Numbered from the stretch's first letter, positions 11,395-23,027 are shown. The stretch is 64,000 nucleotides of DNA from Epiperipatus broadwayi (GCA_028023455.1 JAQFVV010012394.1:26359053-26423052), one strand, 5' to 3'. Notes: a model not told the origin generated them from the sequence alone. Program-made: numbers and translations.

Positions 11395-12115
11395 TTGAGG
11401 ATATATCAAAATCAAAATGAAGATCTATGAATTAATTGTTTAAAACAAAATTGATGTAATTGTACTTCAAGGGACTCGTCATTCTTCTACTAAAGGTATT
11501 AAAATTCCTGGATTTACATTAATTATTGATGGTATGGCTACTTTTGTTTCAAAAAATCTCATTAAGCAGACAATTTCTATTGAAGATAGTTCATATGTTA
11601 TTGCAATCACATTTTGGTTAGATGATTTTTAGTACAAAATATTTAAGAATTTTCAACAAAAACTAGCCCTATTCCCCTATTCCAGATCTTTCTATAATTT
11701 CAGTATTTATAGGCTATTTTTAATTCTCATAATAGTCTTTGGTGATATGTAAATGAGAATCAAGTTTAAATAAGAGGCATAATTATGATAATGCCAAGCA
11801 ATGAGGTATCAGGAAAATGCGGATCAAAAACGACTCCTGATTTGTTTTGTTTCGACAAAAAATAGTTTAACTTTACCTGCTGGGCTACTGATATTATTTT
11901 CCTCGTAGCTCAAATAAACCAAATCTAATTATTCTTGAAATTGACATTTTTATAGTTGAAATTATCTTGTTCTGAGAAGAAATTTAAGCAATGCTAACTA
12001 AAGTCAATATATTGAATATCTTGAACAATATATTAATAGAGTCTTTCCGATTCTCTCTTGTTATGTTTATCAAACTCATTATAACAGTTGCTAAATTATC
12101 ATGGCTATTAAAAGC
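11395..12115 (+). pseudogene. Jockey/CR1-type LINE endonuclease remnant
   Basis: Remnant of an APE-type endonuclease from a non-LTR retrotransposon. From about 11,417 the translation reads IYELIV, a stop, then NKIDVIVLQGTRHSS and IKIPGFTLIIDGMATFVSKN, open to a stop at 11,630-11,632. This matches the usual order of an (N/D)IDIILLQET strand, then a GY or GF segment. Further on, with frame changes, the HNSLWG and PDLFCF fragments correspond to the (D)FNAH-xLWG and S-x-PDL blocks of these endonucleases. The glutamate expected after LQ is replaced (LQG). Reverse transcriptase is not recognisable downstream. The sequence runs into a mariner at about 12,125. Confidence 0.7.
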
Positions 12116-12124
12116 AATTCTTTT

Positions 12125-12955
12125 CAGGTTGGAACAAAACCAATAGTGGTTGGAATTGTTCTCTGGAAAGCAAGCATGTTGTAGTACATGCTTCTGCCAC
12201 TAGATGCTTCTTGAGGGGACCCCTGCATCAATCGGCCATATGGCATTATTGAGTGAAGTCATGATTCTATATAGTAAATGTTAAACCACTAAACATCACA
12301 TGATCACCATTTCCTTCTGGCATCCATTGATTACTCTGGCTTGCCCTGAGTGGCACTACTATATGGAAAGTTTTGCCTGTTTTAATATAGTAAATGTTTT
12401 TGTTGAGTTTCACTTATTTGCCGAATTCTGTAATGGCTAAAAAGTTGGAATAATGTGAAATTCTGTTTTCTGTTAGGGAAAATGGCAGGAAAAACAGTTG
12501 TGCTTTAAACAGCCTGGAGAAAACACAAGTTTACAAGTAGTTTAATGGAAGTATCAGATTCATTACATCCCCAAAAAGCTTGGTGAGTTAAGTCCAATGT
12601 CAAGATGATGTTGATTTTTTTTTAATGCAAATGGCGTCGTTTACACGGAATTTGTTTGTAACAACCATGCATTTAAAATGTATAAATTCTGAAAAGTTTA
12701 TATGATGTGGTAAAATAAAAATATCCCATTTTTGACTTAACGGGGAGTGGAAGCTTTACTACAATAATGCACCAGCACATAAAGCATTGAGTGTAAAACA
12801 ATTTTAAACTAAATACAGCATGACCCAGCATATCCATCAGCCATATTCACTCAATTTCACTGCTTGAAATTTCTTTCTATTCTCTTGAATAAAAGCCTCA
12901 AAAAAATTTTTTTTGTAGACTTAGAGGTGGTGAAAAAAACCATGCAGTAAGTTTT
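12125..12955 (+). pseudogene. Mariner-family transposase pseudogene, copy 2
   Basis: Second copy of the mariner family seen at 4390-5262 and 29,393-30,180. The leader GGTTGGAATTGTTCTCTGG matches copy 1. The frame KLYYNNAPAHKALSVKQF corresponds to the DNAPAH catalytic block of mariner transposases, with the catalytic aspartate read as asparagine. It is followed by IHQPYSLNFTA and NFFLF. The coding sequence is broken by stops and frameshifts and much of the N-terminal and central region is lost. An FB1 derivative is inserted in the leader at 12,283-12,384. Confidence 0.85.
12269..12398. mobile_element. FB1 deletion derivative with 14-bp target duplication
   Basis: A 102-bp insert (12,283-12,384) carries one FB1 end (CACTAAACATCACATGATCA) joined to the opposite arm (TGGAAAGTTTTGCCTGTTTT) after an internal deletion. 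It is bracketed by exact copies of ATATAGTAAATGTT at 12,269-12,282 and 12,385-12,398. Mariner copies 1 and 3 lack the insert at the same place, so this is a genuine filled site. Confidence 0.8.
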
Positions 12956-12968
12956 GTAAGTAAGTTTT

Positions 12969-13056
12969 GTTTAAATCTATTTATTTTACAAATATTACAT
13001 TCGTAATATTTGTTTTCATTTAGTAAAATAATATTTAACCCTAAATAGATTTAAAC
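12969..13056. repeat. Small nested palindrome
   Basis: The ends GTTTAAATCTATTTA and TAAATAGATTTAAAC are exact inverses. Inside, ACAAATATTAC and GTAATATTTGT pair around a 4-base loop. Total 88 bp. It may be a tiny MITE inserted at the decayed 3' end of mariner copy 2. Confidence 0.7.
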
Positions 13057-14534
13057 ATTAGAATTTAATGAGTAAAATAATTTTGTTGTTTTTAGATTTC
13101 TAAAAATCACGCCACAAATTTTATGTAAAAAGTAAATGAGAGTTGGGAAGAGAACAATAAGTTTAATTAGTTAAACTTTGTAAAATTCATTAATTAATGG
13201 CTTAAATATTTTGACATCAGATAAACAACACATGTTCACTCAGGTATTTTTTAATTAAAATATTGTTAATCTTAAGAGTAAAATTAATTACTAATCCCTG
13301 TTTTCAGATATTCAGATAAGGTGGAAGCTTTTATTTTTGCTTCTATTTTTGGTTCTACAATGACTGCCACAGCGCCACAGGGTAATTCCATTGTATGCTG
13401 TATTGGTATATATAGGGCTGATTTTATTAATAGATATTCTATTCTATGCTTCTCCAATTGATATATATCTATGTCATATGCTTTTCTAATTATTATAATC
13501 TATTGTGAGTTCCTTTGCTTTAAATATATTATGTTCTTAATATTTTGCCTTCAACCTGTCAGTTGAGATATTATTTAAATGTATTGCGTTAATACAGCTG
13601 AATTTAGTAAATCCATACCATTGATAAAATTCGTAAGATACAGCCTTGGCCTATTGAATGTAGAATGCCTGAGTAGAAGACTGGTGGGAAGGCTCTCTTC
13701 CTGCTCAGGGAAAATGGCCATCCTGTGATCAGACCATCAGATGCTCTGTACCTACTGTAAACAGCTACTACTGCTGAAAATGTATCAACTTTGATCATGG
13801 ACCGAAGAAGCTGCCACCTCAAGAAAATGCATCCTAACTTCCATTAAAGCTTCAAATTAAACACTGAAGACAAAATGTTCACAGACTGCCCAATTGACAT
13901 GAGGTAATCTCAATTAACCCAAGAGCTCTTGTGTATATTTCCTTTAATGCATAAAACTGCATAATTATATGAAATATTTTTTTAATCTAACCTGTGTGAT
14001 TTTCTTTCTATCCTTGTGTTGATATTTTCTATTTTATATATTTGCTAATTTACTTTATCTTTTATTATAGTAGTGTGCTTAGATAGTCATTGAGCAAGTG
14101 AATTATTTCTTTCCCTTTTATTAGTGTGCCACCATATTATTGCAGATAAATTGTATAACTGACCCCTTAGTAAATGTCTTATAAAATCACTTGTTTGAGG
14201 GCGACTTTATTTTATCTTTTATTAATCTTTTAAATAATCATGTCTTTCAAGAAAGATATATTTCACATTTTTTTTGTGATGCGAGGATATGTGCGAAATT
14301 AATAAATGGACTATATAATATAGAGAAATGCATGACTACATGTAATCCTATGAATCTTTTAAATCATGCATTCCCCTCCATTTTCTTATATTAAAGTAAC
14401 TTGTTTTATTGTATTTATCATGTAACTTATGAACTGTAAAAGTTGAGGTCGAGAATGTGTGGACCATCTTAAAATTATTTAGGAATTAGTTAAGCGCCTT
14501 TGCTTATTTAGTTACCCCATCTATATATTTGTTT
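13057..14534. other. Non-coding sequence
   Basis: Mostly AT-rich. A less AT-rich stretch at 13,600-13,830 has an open minus-strand frame (about 72 codons) with no domain I recognise and no convincing exon boundaries. Confidence 0.4.
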
Positions 14535-14770
14535 ATGCTTTATACAGTGTGTTTGAGACCGGCTTTGTTTCTGTAGGGATTTACGGCTCTGACCGTTCCC
14601 TCTCCTTCTTGTGGTTTCTAGATAGAGTATGTGCTAGAGAGCCATACCTGGGAATGTTATGCCTAAGTCACCCAGCCACGAAGTTCATGGTACAATGCCA
14701 GACTCAGACTGTTTGTGACCAAAACCTTTCATGGGGTCCATGGCAAGACACTTTAATTTTATTATTTATT
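14535..14770 (-). repeat. Possible SINE-like segment
   Basis: A less AT-rich block. On the minus strand it begins AAAGTGTCTTGCCATGGAC, close to the GTGTCTTGCCCAAGGACAC motif common in animal SINEs and LINE UTRs. Only one copy is seen here, so the call is tentative. Confidence 0.3.
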
Positions 14771-15420
14771 ATTCTATTTTAATTTGCAAAGCCACACGGT
14801 TTTAACGTATCACACACTATCCTACATGTTGATCCTCACTGGTACCACCATTCTCTTTTAATATTAAAGTTGATATTTTATTCAATTGCTCGCATCTTAA
14901 CCACTTCCATGCCTCTAGCTCAGCGAGTTTTCGTCCGCACCATTCTTAAATTCAATATTTCTTTCCTCAAATCTTAAATGTAAAATTGAATTAAGCAAAC
15001 ACTTATTATATTCACCATAGGCCTCGTATATCTTGAAATCAACCTTTCTTTATGTAACTGTACTTTTGATTAAGCATAGTATTATAATATTATCTTGCAT
15101 TAACCCGAGGTATGTAGAGTATAAATAAATTAACAAGCCATTAATGTAAATGGAACTTCATTAAATTTATTCCAAAAATATATTTTAATGAGTTGACAGC
15201 ACAGTCTGGCTTATACAGACAATACTATCTTTATAATGTTTAATTAATAAACAGTATTTTCTGCAATCGACACCATTACTCTGGTCTCTTTCACATTATA
15301 TATATTGTACCATTCATAGTCTTTAGTTAGAGAATCGAATGATGCAGTTAATATTGAGTCTCATTGTCTTCTCCGCTCTGCTAGTGGGCCGGATTTAAAA
15401 TGAATTCTCGTGTGCCATCA
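14771..15420. other. AT-rich non-coding sequence
   Basis: Nothing recognised in this stretch. Confidence 0.4.
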
Positions 15421-15424
15421 TTAT

Positions 15425-15490
15425 ATATTATTCGTTAGGCGTTTGATCTAGGGCTTAGAGAATGGGTTCGAATTCAGGGTCGTCCCTGAC
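15425..15490 (+). ncRNA. Possible tRNA-like segment
   Basis: TTATTCGTTAGGCG is followed by GAGAATGGGTTCGAATTC, a good B-box match (GGTTCGAANYC). The A box is poor and no cloverleaf can be drawn. It is probably a SINE head or tRNA relic. Confidence 0.3.
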
Positions 15491-15689
15491 CTAAATCTTC
15501 TCGGGCTAAACTGGGTTTCAAGTACATTTTGTGAGTTCCAGCTCATATTAGATGGATCAACATGTTTTGACCGGTACAACATATGTAAACACATGACTTC
15601 ATTTAATGCTTTAAATTAACCAACAAATTACTCTATTCTATTAGAATTGTAATTAATAATGTTAAGCGCATATTCATTATCTAAGTAAT

Positions 15690-15840
15690 ATATGTTAAGG
15701 TCATAACCTTAAGACTATGCGTCTAGGTGCATCAGTAGGGGCCGCTCTTGTCTTTTAAAGTCATTAATCTTGTGTTAAGATTTGCAGAGGTCTCTACTGT
15801 CGCATCTAGGCACATGGTTTTAAGGTTATAGCCATAATCT
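15690..15840. repeat. Hairpin element (family F)
   Basis: The arm GGTCATAACCTTAAGACTAT at the left pairs with ATGGTTTTAAGGTTATAGCC at the right, and pairing continues inward over about 45 bp. Related single-arm copies occur at about 31,110-31,265 and 52,577-52,715, all sharing the GAGGTCYCTAC / GTTAAGAYYTG region. Confidence 0.65.
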
Positions 15841-16944
15841 ATTTTATTAGTTAATTTTAAGCACTCGCTGAGGTAATATATTTAAATAATATATTTATAT
15901 ATGGTAATTAAATTTCATGGGGTACAGTCCCTAACTACTATTTGAAATTTATAACATATGTATAAATAGGTTTTTCAAGAATTAATTTGTCTCCCTCTCT
16001 TGAATAAAATTATGCATTTCTGATTTAAATGTTACAAGTTAGCATTTCTATATATGGGAAAGAGAGGGGATTCCCCAAGTTACCTAACAAGAAATCCTTC
16101 TTTTAGAAGTAAATACTGTATAGCAATGTAATAGCTATTGATTCTCCCTGTGTATTGATATGGGTGTTTAGCTAGTTATTCATTTACACGTTTGTGTGGG
16201 TGTTTTGTGATTAACTGATTTTGTTAAATCTTTGCAATATACGTGCGCACTACTAATGTAAATAAATAAGAAATGTTTAAGATCCGGAGAAGAGGGAAAT
16301 GCTACTGTGTATAAAAGTTAAATAACTTCAAAAAATACAAAATAAAATGGCTAGTAAAATCTGTTATTTTGTCCATTCTATATGGAAAACGAAGTTACTT
16401 ATGCAAATAATTGTTTGTTTTTTTACTAATGTTAGTTTTACTTTCGTGAGTGATTAATTTTCGATTTTTTTTTTTTGCAATTATTTAGTTTTATCACTAT
16501 TACAAGTGTTGATTGTCTGCCAAATCCTTTTGAATAATTCTGAAATATACTTCAAGTTATGATAAATTATTCACTATCTCAGCTTAAACAAATTAATTAT
16601 TCAAAACATTTTTTTTTTTACATTTTTTTTTAAAAAGGTAGGGGAGAACGGATCTGAAAAAATTCCAACGAAAAACTACAAAGAGAAATAATTTGTCCAA
16701 AAAATTAAACTGTAATATAGTTAAATTAATAATGTGAAGCTTTTTTTATTATTATTACCCACTATTTCATAAAGATCTTCAAAGTTTTCAAAACTAATTC
16801 AAATTTCTCTAACTTTAGTCATAAAATAGGATTTAACTCAGAGTTGGCCAATGTTTTATATCTCATGCATTAATTTTTTTTATACATGAGTTATTATGCA
16901 CCTTGCCATTTTTGAGCTATTCGATTTTTGTATAAAATGCTATT
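15841..16944. other. AT-rich non-coding sequence
   Basis: No gene seen; contains several poly(T) runs. Confidence 0.4.
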
Positions 16945-17470
16945 TGACGTTAATCAACACCTTAAGCTATCAACAATCTATGTATTATTAATCTCACAAT
17001 CCTTGGTAACAATCAACACCCCAAGTTATCAACAATCTATATAATCTCACAATCATTGGTCAAGTTGCAATCTTTAGTGTCTAGATAAATATCTAAGACC
17101 ATAGATAAAGGTAGTACCACTTTTAATGTTAAAGGGGTTGCCTTGACTACAAGTTGAGATTGTTGAGTTGCCTTGACTACAAATTGAGATTGTTGATAGC
17201 TTAAGGGTTGATTGTTATCATCTACATTTATAAACCTATTAAAAAAGCCTTGAGTGATTGGCTTTATTGTCTAAATAAATATATACTTTATATAGAATTT
17301 GGAAGTTATAAATGACTATTAGTCTGCTTTCAGAACAGGTTATATTTACCTGATTAATGGTGCTTATTTAAACTTCTTTATATTATTAATATCACACTCT
17401 CTGGTCAAGTTGTAATCTTTAGTATATATGGAAGTTAAGATTGTTGATAGCTTAAGGTTTATTGTCATCA
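16945..17470. repeat. Inverted and direct repeat cluster
   Basis: ACCTTAAGCTATCAACAATC (near 16,960) is the inverse of GATTGTTGATAGCTTAAGG, which occurs near 17,190 and again near 17,433. Blocks CTCACAATCATTGGTCAAGT and CACACTCTCTGGTCAAGT are direct repeats. It looks like a fold-back element partly duplicated in tandem. Confidence 0.6.
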
Positions 17471-17537
17471 TATAAATTTATAAACTGATTAAAACCTTTA
17501 ATTGTCTTAGTAAAATGCAGTATGTTATAAGTAAATA

Positions 17538-18115
17538 ATATTTAGCATCTTCACATTCCTGCACTTGCTAGAGGAATGCTATGCATTTCGGGAACTGAGA
17601 TCGAAGGTCTTTCACATGCCAATAATAAATCTCAAATATCTGTTAAGAAAATATGTGATGTGTTTAGATCCGCATAATGCAATGGTAATTATTCATACTT
17701 TGAAAACTATATGGGCAATAAGATGTGCATTAGTATTTGATAATAAAAAATGTAATTGGCTGAGAAAGCTGGATAGAGATTGGGGTGATAACTTCAACAT
17801 GTGCTTAAAATATTGGCCCAAAAATACTATAGAAAGGGTATGGGGATGAACTGCTCCATCTGCATGTGAAATTTGAAAGTAAATCATCTTTTGCAGTCTA
17901 TGAATCAATGGATAAAGGAAAGAAAGACAATATAGAAATCAGTGTTTAGTAAGTTAATATACAGGAAGTATCAGATAAAGAAAACAAAGCTTTGAATATT
18001 ATGAAACTTTGAAGAAATTGTGTAAATTGAATTATACATATCTTTTGTAATTATGTAAATATCCTTTGTGTAGTTTTAATAAAGAATATTACTTAAAAAA
18101 ATATTTAGCATCTTC
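17538..18115 (+). mobile_element. 5'-truncated LINE insertion with 15-bp target-site duplication
   Basis: Exact copies of ATATTTAGCATCTTC lie at 17,538-17,552 and 18,101-18,115. Between them are 548 bp ending TTTTAATAAAGAATATTAC and a short A run, including a polyadenylation signal. This arrangement is the signature of target-primed reverse transcription. Confidence 0.85.
17553..17849 (+). pseudogene. LINE ORF2 extreme C-terminus
   Basis: Translation opens inside the element as HLLEECYAFRELRSKVF, matching the second half of the C-terminal zinc-knuckle region of LINE ORF2 (typically C-x2-C then HLL-x-C). It continues about 80 codons to a TGA at about 17,847, with IIHTLKTIWAIRCALVFDN and a hydrophilic end. 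Only the last fraction of the polyprotein is present because the copy was 5'-truncated on insertion. The surviving frame has no internal stop, which suggests fairly recent insertion. It differs from the tail at 7265-8174, so it is a different LINE family. It cannot be translated to anything functional on its own. Confidence 0.75.
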
Positions 18116-18630
18116 TTTTTCAAAATATTGTACTTTATTAAAAATTTGAAAATTAAATGTGTTGATTTCACCAGACTTTTAATATTTGGAATGAAGTGGA
18201 ATACTTTTCAAATTGGAATCAGCCTGATGCGACATTATTTTGCTTTCCATATAATTTACATAAAGGCCAAAACTGTAAGACTTATAAATAATGGTTAATT
18301 ACAAAAAAAAAAAAAGTTAAAAGCAATTATGGACTCCAGATTAGTCCTCAAAAATTAAACAAGTCTGAAGTGTCTACTGAGTGAATAAAGGTGGAACAAT
18401 TTTTTTTAAAATTAAATTTTTTACTATGATCTGAGTATTAATAAATGGATATTTAATTATTACAGCATTCCTTTAAAAAATCTGACTTTATTTTTTAATT
18501 TTATAATTAGAAATTCAATGCCCCAAAATTAATCCCACAAGTTTGGAACATGTTTGCCATCCCTGCTCTTCCTAATTTAATGATAACATTTTATCCACAG
18601 TTATTTTGTTCTAAAATTTTCATTTTTTTT
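18116..18630. other. AT-rich non-coding sequence
   Basis: No feature seen. Confidence 0.4.
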
Positions 18631-18631
18631 T

Positions 18632-18722
18632 TCATGTGACATAGCATCAGCGAGGAAGCGAACCCACTAAGCCGGGACAACTGCTTGTAAGGCAGCGGTG
18701 CTGACCTCTCGACCACCAACAC
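18632..18722 (-). repeat. SINE-V copy (tRNA-Val-like head)
   Basis: On the minus strand: TTGGTGGTCGAGAGGTCAGC (A box), CCGCTGCCTTACAAGCAGT (anticodon arm, loop centre TAC), then GTGGGTTCGCTTCC (B box) and a tail ATGTCACATGAAAAAAAAAA. Better preserved than the copy at 10,904. The head does not close a full acceptor stem, so it is a SINE and not a tRNA gene. Confidence 0.75.
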
Positions 18723-18729
18723 TTGACTA

Positions 18730-19420
18730 AAATTTTCAGTTGATATCTGAAATAGTGGGTAATAGCAGATACTAAATACAGATCTGAAGGAGACTGTAAG
18801 ACAATTGAAACTGTTAGCATTTTGGAAAATGTGGTATAATAAGGTAATTTATTATTTATTTACATAAGTATTTAACACATATATACATGTGCTTACAACA
18901 TCAATGAAAAATAATTAACAAACACAACCAGAACATATTGTAAAAGAGACAATATGATAAATAATATATCTAGAGAAAGAGAGTATAATCTCAATACTGA
19001 GAAAACATACAAGATGGAATGCAGTCAACTAAGAGATGATTTATAATGAAGCTCAAACAGGTAGGCAAGTGTGTAAAAATCTATGAATTCAAATTATCTA
19101 AATTTTTTTCAAATGGTGGTCTTCTGAAATTGTGGATAATTAATTAATTTTTTGCAGGGGAATTACTTTATGCTAAAAGTAAAAATAATGATGATTCATT
19201 TATCATCAATTGTAATAATAAAGGGTTAATGAATTTTTGTTTTTAGGCTTTTAGATAAACTCAAAAGCATTCAAGTCTTGGATGGATCCAAGCTTCTGCA
19301 CTTAACCCGAGAAAAGACCAAAAACCATGAAACGAGCCTGCTTTAATGCTCAAACTGATTGTTGTATTTTACAGCTTCCATAATAAACATAGCGTTATGC
19401 ATTTATTTTTTAATTTATTT
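18730..19420. other. AT-rich non-coding sequence
   Basis: Nothing recognised. Confidence 0.4.
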
Positions 19421-19424
19421 TGGT

Positions 19425-19545
19425 AAAATGTCTGGCTTTGGAGTGTAAGGTACTCGGATCAATTCCTATTCTGGCATTTCTGGTACTCAAATTTCTTAGA
19501 AACTATCGAGAAATAAAGCCATTCGATTATTTATTTATTTAATCA
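19425..19545 (+). repeat. SINE-Q copy
   Basis: GTCTGGCTTTGGAGTG, then ACTCGGATCAATTCC (B box-like), CTGGCATTTCTGGTACTCAA and GAGAAATAAAGCCATTCGAT. One of the best-preserved copies. Confidence 0.7.
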
Positions 19546-21232
19546 GACTGATTGGCTAATTCATAATACTTTTAAAGATCTGGGCTGGATCCAAGCTTTC
19601 CAATTTATTGACGAGTAGTAATTACTAAAGAAAAGACTTGAAATAAAGATTTGTAATACTTACAGTTATATTCAGGCTTCTATGATGAAGCTTAATGTTG
19701 TTTTGTACAAAGATATATTGTTTATAGTTTTTTTAACAACTACAGTGGGCAATTTTTGGCCACAATTAATTTCTCTAGTTTGGAGCTGTTTTCGGGCAGT
19801 GATAAATAATTTAATGCAAAATTAAATAAATTTAAAAAACCTAATGAATTGAAATATATATTTAGCAAACCTCATATATATATAACTGTTTAAAAAAATC
19901 CAAGTAAAATTTATTATTTAATGTTTGATGAACATCTTGTTGTAAGGTTTACTGGTCAATTTAAAACAAAATTTAATATGAGCACATTGTTCCATCTTGG
20001 ACTAAGATATAAAACACAAGTGCCACATTTAAATCATAACTCATAATCCAGACACATCTTAAAATTGTTGTAAGTAATGGCAAAACTTAAGTCATTACTT
20101 AACGTGTTGATTCAGAAATGGTACTACAGGTAATTTGGAGAAAGAACCAAACTCCAGTTATATTTTCATTGGTACACAATATGCTTAAATATATAAACAT
20201 ATAAATGATTATATTTATATGTAACTATAGAAGATTTGATCACAAACTTTCAAGCTCCCTACAGCTATCCACACTAACTCATACAGCCAATACACATGAC
20301 CACAGGCATGTGAAAAATAATATTGGATTTGGGCAGTCCATCATCAGATTTTCAATGGTATGGATGGCTGAAGTGTTGGAAGGTGGAGTAGACTGAAACC
20401 TGTCCATTAAAGTTTGGACATTTGCTATTTTAATATAAACTGAGCATTCCTTATATACGTGTGGGAGATAATGATCTGGACCAACTGATGAGAGCTAGTT
20501 TAGCACGAAATACATAAATTGGAGATCATTTATCTTTTTCACAAGTGTGTGATCTTGAGTATCGGTTATATGAGATAGAGTGGATAGCTACGGGGAGCTT
20601 AAAAATCTATGTTCAAATCCACTATAATTACATCTAAACTCCAAGTATATACAGTCTACTTGTATTCAAAGATTGTAGTTATACTAAACGTTACTTCTAA
20701 GACAAGCCTAAAAATTAACATTGATGAAAACATTAACGATTTTCTTATATAAATAAAATCTAGAATTGTTATTTTTAATTTAACGTTTGATTCAAGAATC
20801 CTTTTACAACTTTGATTGTTAATACACATAAATCAAAAATAATAGAAACTAGTGACGTCTTATATCGGAATTCTTTAATTACGGAGGACATTCCATTAGT
20901 AAGAGGAAATGTTGACATGCAGATGTATTTTTTTATATGTACGTTGATGTCACGTTCGCTCTTCCAATTGTCAATATTTAGACAATTAAATTTAAAAACA
21001 ATTAACTTCCATGTGTGAAAGAATTGGTTGAAAATGACATATACAAAAACCACACACACACACTTAAATACTCTGAAAGCTCTCATGCCAATTGAAATAG
21101 TTTCATAAAACTTTTCTAAAAAAAAATTAAACTTGAAATAATAATAACTACATATTGGAAAAACTAAATGATATAAACAGAGAAATCTAAATGTCATATT
21201 TGGGTAGATATTCTAAAGATAATAATCGAACG
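19546..21232. other. Non-coding sequence with long chance frames
   Basis: Mostly AT-rich. At 20,775-21,197 a 140-codon frame is open on the minus strand and an overlapping 68-codon frame on the plus strand. Neither has recognisable motifs, and the minus frame is dominated by Phe, Ile, Lys and Val as expected of AT-rich sequence. I do not call a gene. Confidence 0.4.
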
Positions 21233-21234
21233 AT

Positions 21235-21330
21235 TTTATCGTTTAGGGACTCATAAAATGTTCGAGCACCGGAAATGGCAGATATGAGCGCGATCGGTGG
21301 ACCTTCACTGCACCAAACTAAGCAGGATAT
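21235..21330 (-). repeat. SINE-Q copy, partial
   Basis: GTTTAGGGACTCATAAAATG, then TTCGAGCACCGGAAATGGC and a head ending CACCAAACTAAGCAGG match the minus-strand form of the family. Confidence 0.55.
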
Positions 21331-21827
21331 AATATTAATATCAATAAATTTAAATGACAAAAAAATGACTTATACTATCGTGTAAGGTTTAAAAACATAT
21401 ATTTTTAAGATACTTTTCATCTGATGCTAACAAACATTGATATTTAAAATGTTTTTTCGGCTTTATTCTAACCCATAGTTAAAAATAACTAGATATCCAA
21501 TTCATCAACAGCCAATCAAAAGCAAGTATGTAAATCACAAATATATTTATATACAGAGCATGTTAGTTCACTATTCTGCTTAACCTTTTGCAATGCTATC
21601 TTTTAACTTCTGCAGAAAAAACTTTACTTTCTGAGATATTTCATTTGTCTAATTGTAGTTCTATAATGTATTCTGCTCAGAGCTATATTTTTCCAATAAA
21701 AACAATCATTACATTTCTTTAGAGTGGTTTTAAGATAATATTTATAACATAAATGGGTCGGCCTTTCCTATAAAAACCATGCTCAAATTTACTATAAAGT
21801 ACATCTTAGGTAAACTTGTACTATCAT

Positions 21828-21892
21828 TAATTTCACATGTCTAATCCAATGATGATATGATTTCACAAGTGTGAACTATATAGTATTATCTC
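21828..21892 (+). repeat. Family E half copy
   Basis: CTAATCCAATGATGATATGA and TATATAGTATTATC align with one arm and the loop of the hairpin at 974-1148. The second arm is absent. Confidence 0.5.
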
Positions 21893-22750
21893 CAAACAAG
21901 TTGAAGGGTATATTGAGTGGTTTTGTGATTTGCATAACACCCTTAAATGAAATTTTTCTAATGTTTTTGCTATGTCAGTAGAAAATCCAGATCTCCTTTT
22001 CATACCATAAATTAGATAGAAGAATAGTTGGGATAGTTATATAGTGACCACAATTAGGAGACTAATTATCCTGGCAATTGATTGATGATCTCAATTTTCT
22101 TAGTAATAATATTTACTCTTGGTAAAAAAAGTTGATGGCAAACCTTTTAATGTTCATGAAAAGGTTAATAACTCGGTCCTTGTTACCTTTTAGAGAATAC
22201 ACCAAAAGTGAAGTAGTATGCACACCACAAAATTTTCCATACTGAATGCCATTTATAAAAATATCTCTGAAAAGCCTCCTTTTTATGTCACATCTTTGTA
22301 AAAATGGACAATTACTAGGAGAAAGGGTTTCACTTTCAGAAGTATGACCAGATTCCTCTATATTTTCTTTATATATTTACTGAACAGCTTTTCAAGTGGA
22401 TTCCTCTATAAGCAAATCCCATATACTGTTTGTATAAAAGCATTGAAGAAAAGGTTGATCTCTTACTTTGGGTAGATTTTGAATTTATAACATAACTGGT
22501 TCACAGTCATTGTCTATTAATCACTGATGACAGAATAAAAGTTATGTTCCATGAATAGGAAATTATGTGTTCACATCATTCATACACTCATGCATTTCAA
22601 TGAACACATATATAGTGTAGTCCTTAAAAATATGTCCTCAGTTGTGGATTTGAAAATATCATGCATAAAATATAGCTTTAAATTTAATAAAATCAACAGT
22701 TTTAATGCCCACGTAAAATTTCTCTGAAAAAAAAAAAACAATAGATAGTA
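21893..22750. other. AT-rich non-coding sequence
   Basis: No gene or clear repeat seen. Confidence 0.4.
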
Positions 22751-22751
22751 T

Positions 22752-23027
22752 TAAACAATGAGAATTGCCAATTCCTCAACAAGCTTTGTGATAAATGCTT
22801 AGCCAGAACCAGCATTTAAAATCTCTGTCAGGAACTCCCCCACCCCACCCCCTGACCATGGTTTCATGCTTTAGCACAATCCTGGCACCTCTCTGAGGAG
22901 TGCCAAAACATGAAACCATGGTCAGGGGTTGGGGGGAGGGGTTTCCTGACAGAGATATTTTAAATGCTGGTTCTGGCTAAGCATTTATCACAAAGCTTGT
23001 TGAGGAATTGGCAATCCTCATTGTTTA
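22752..23027. repeat. 276-bp near-perfect hairpin
   Basis: Arms 22,752-22,868 and 22,909-23,027 are inverted copies over about 118 bp, with only a few mismatches and small gaps. The 40-bp loop itself contains GGCACCTCTCTGAGGAGTGCC-type self-pairing, so the fold continues to the apex. The inner arm is unusually GC-rich for the window (ACCCCCTGACCATGGTTTCA). Pieces of the arm (AAGCTTT..GATAAATGC, GCATTTAAAATCTC) recur at about 23,210 and 23,610. It may be a palindromic transposon or a source of long hairpin RNA; the sequence alone cannot distinguish these. Confidence 0.85.

Noticed and set aside
14549-14782. 77-codon plus-strand frame
   Set aside because: Overlaps a SINE-like segment; no splice sites or motifs.
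20775-21197. 140-codon minus-strand open frame with an overlapping plus-strand frame
   Set aside because: Composition is what AT-rich random sequence gives (Phe, Ile, Lys, Val); no motif, no splice signals, and both strands are open over the same stretch.
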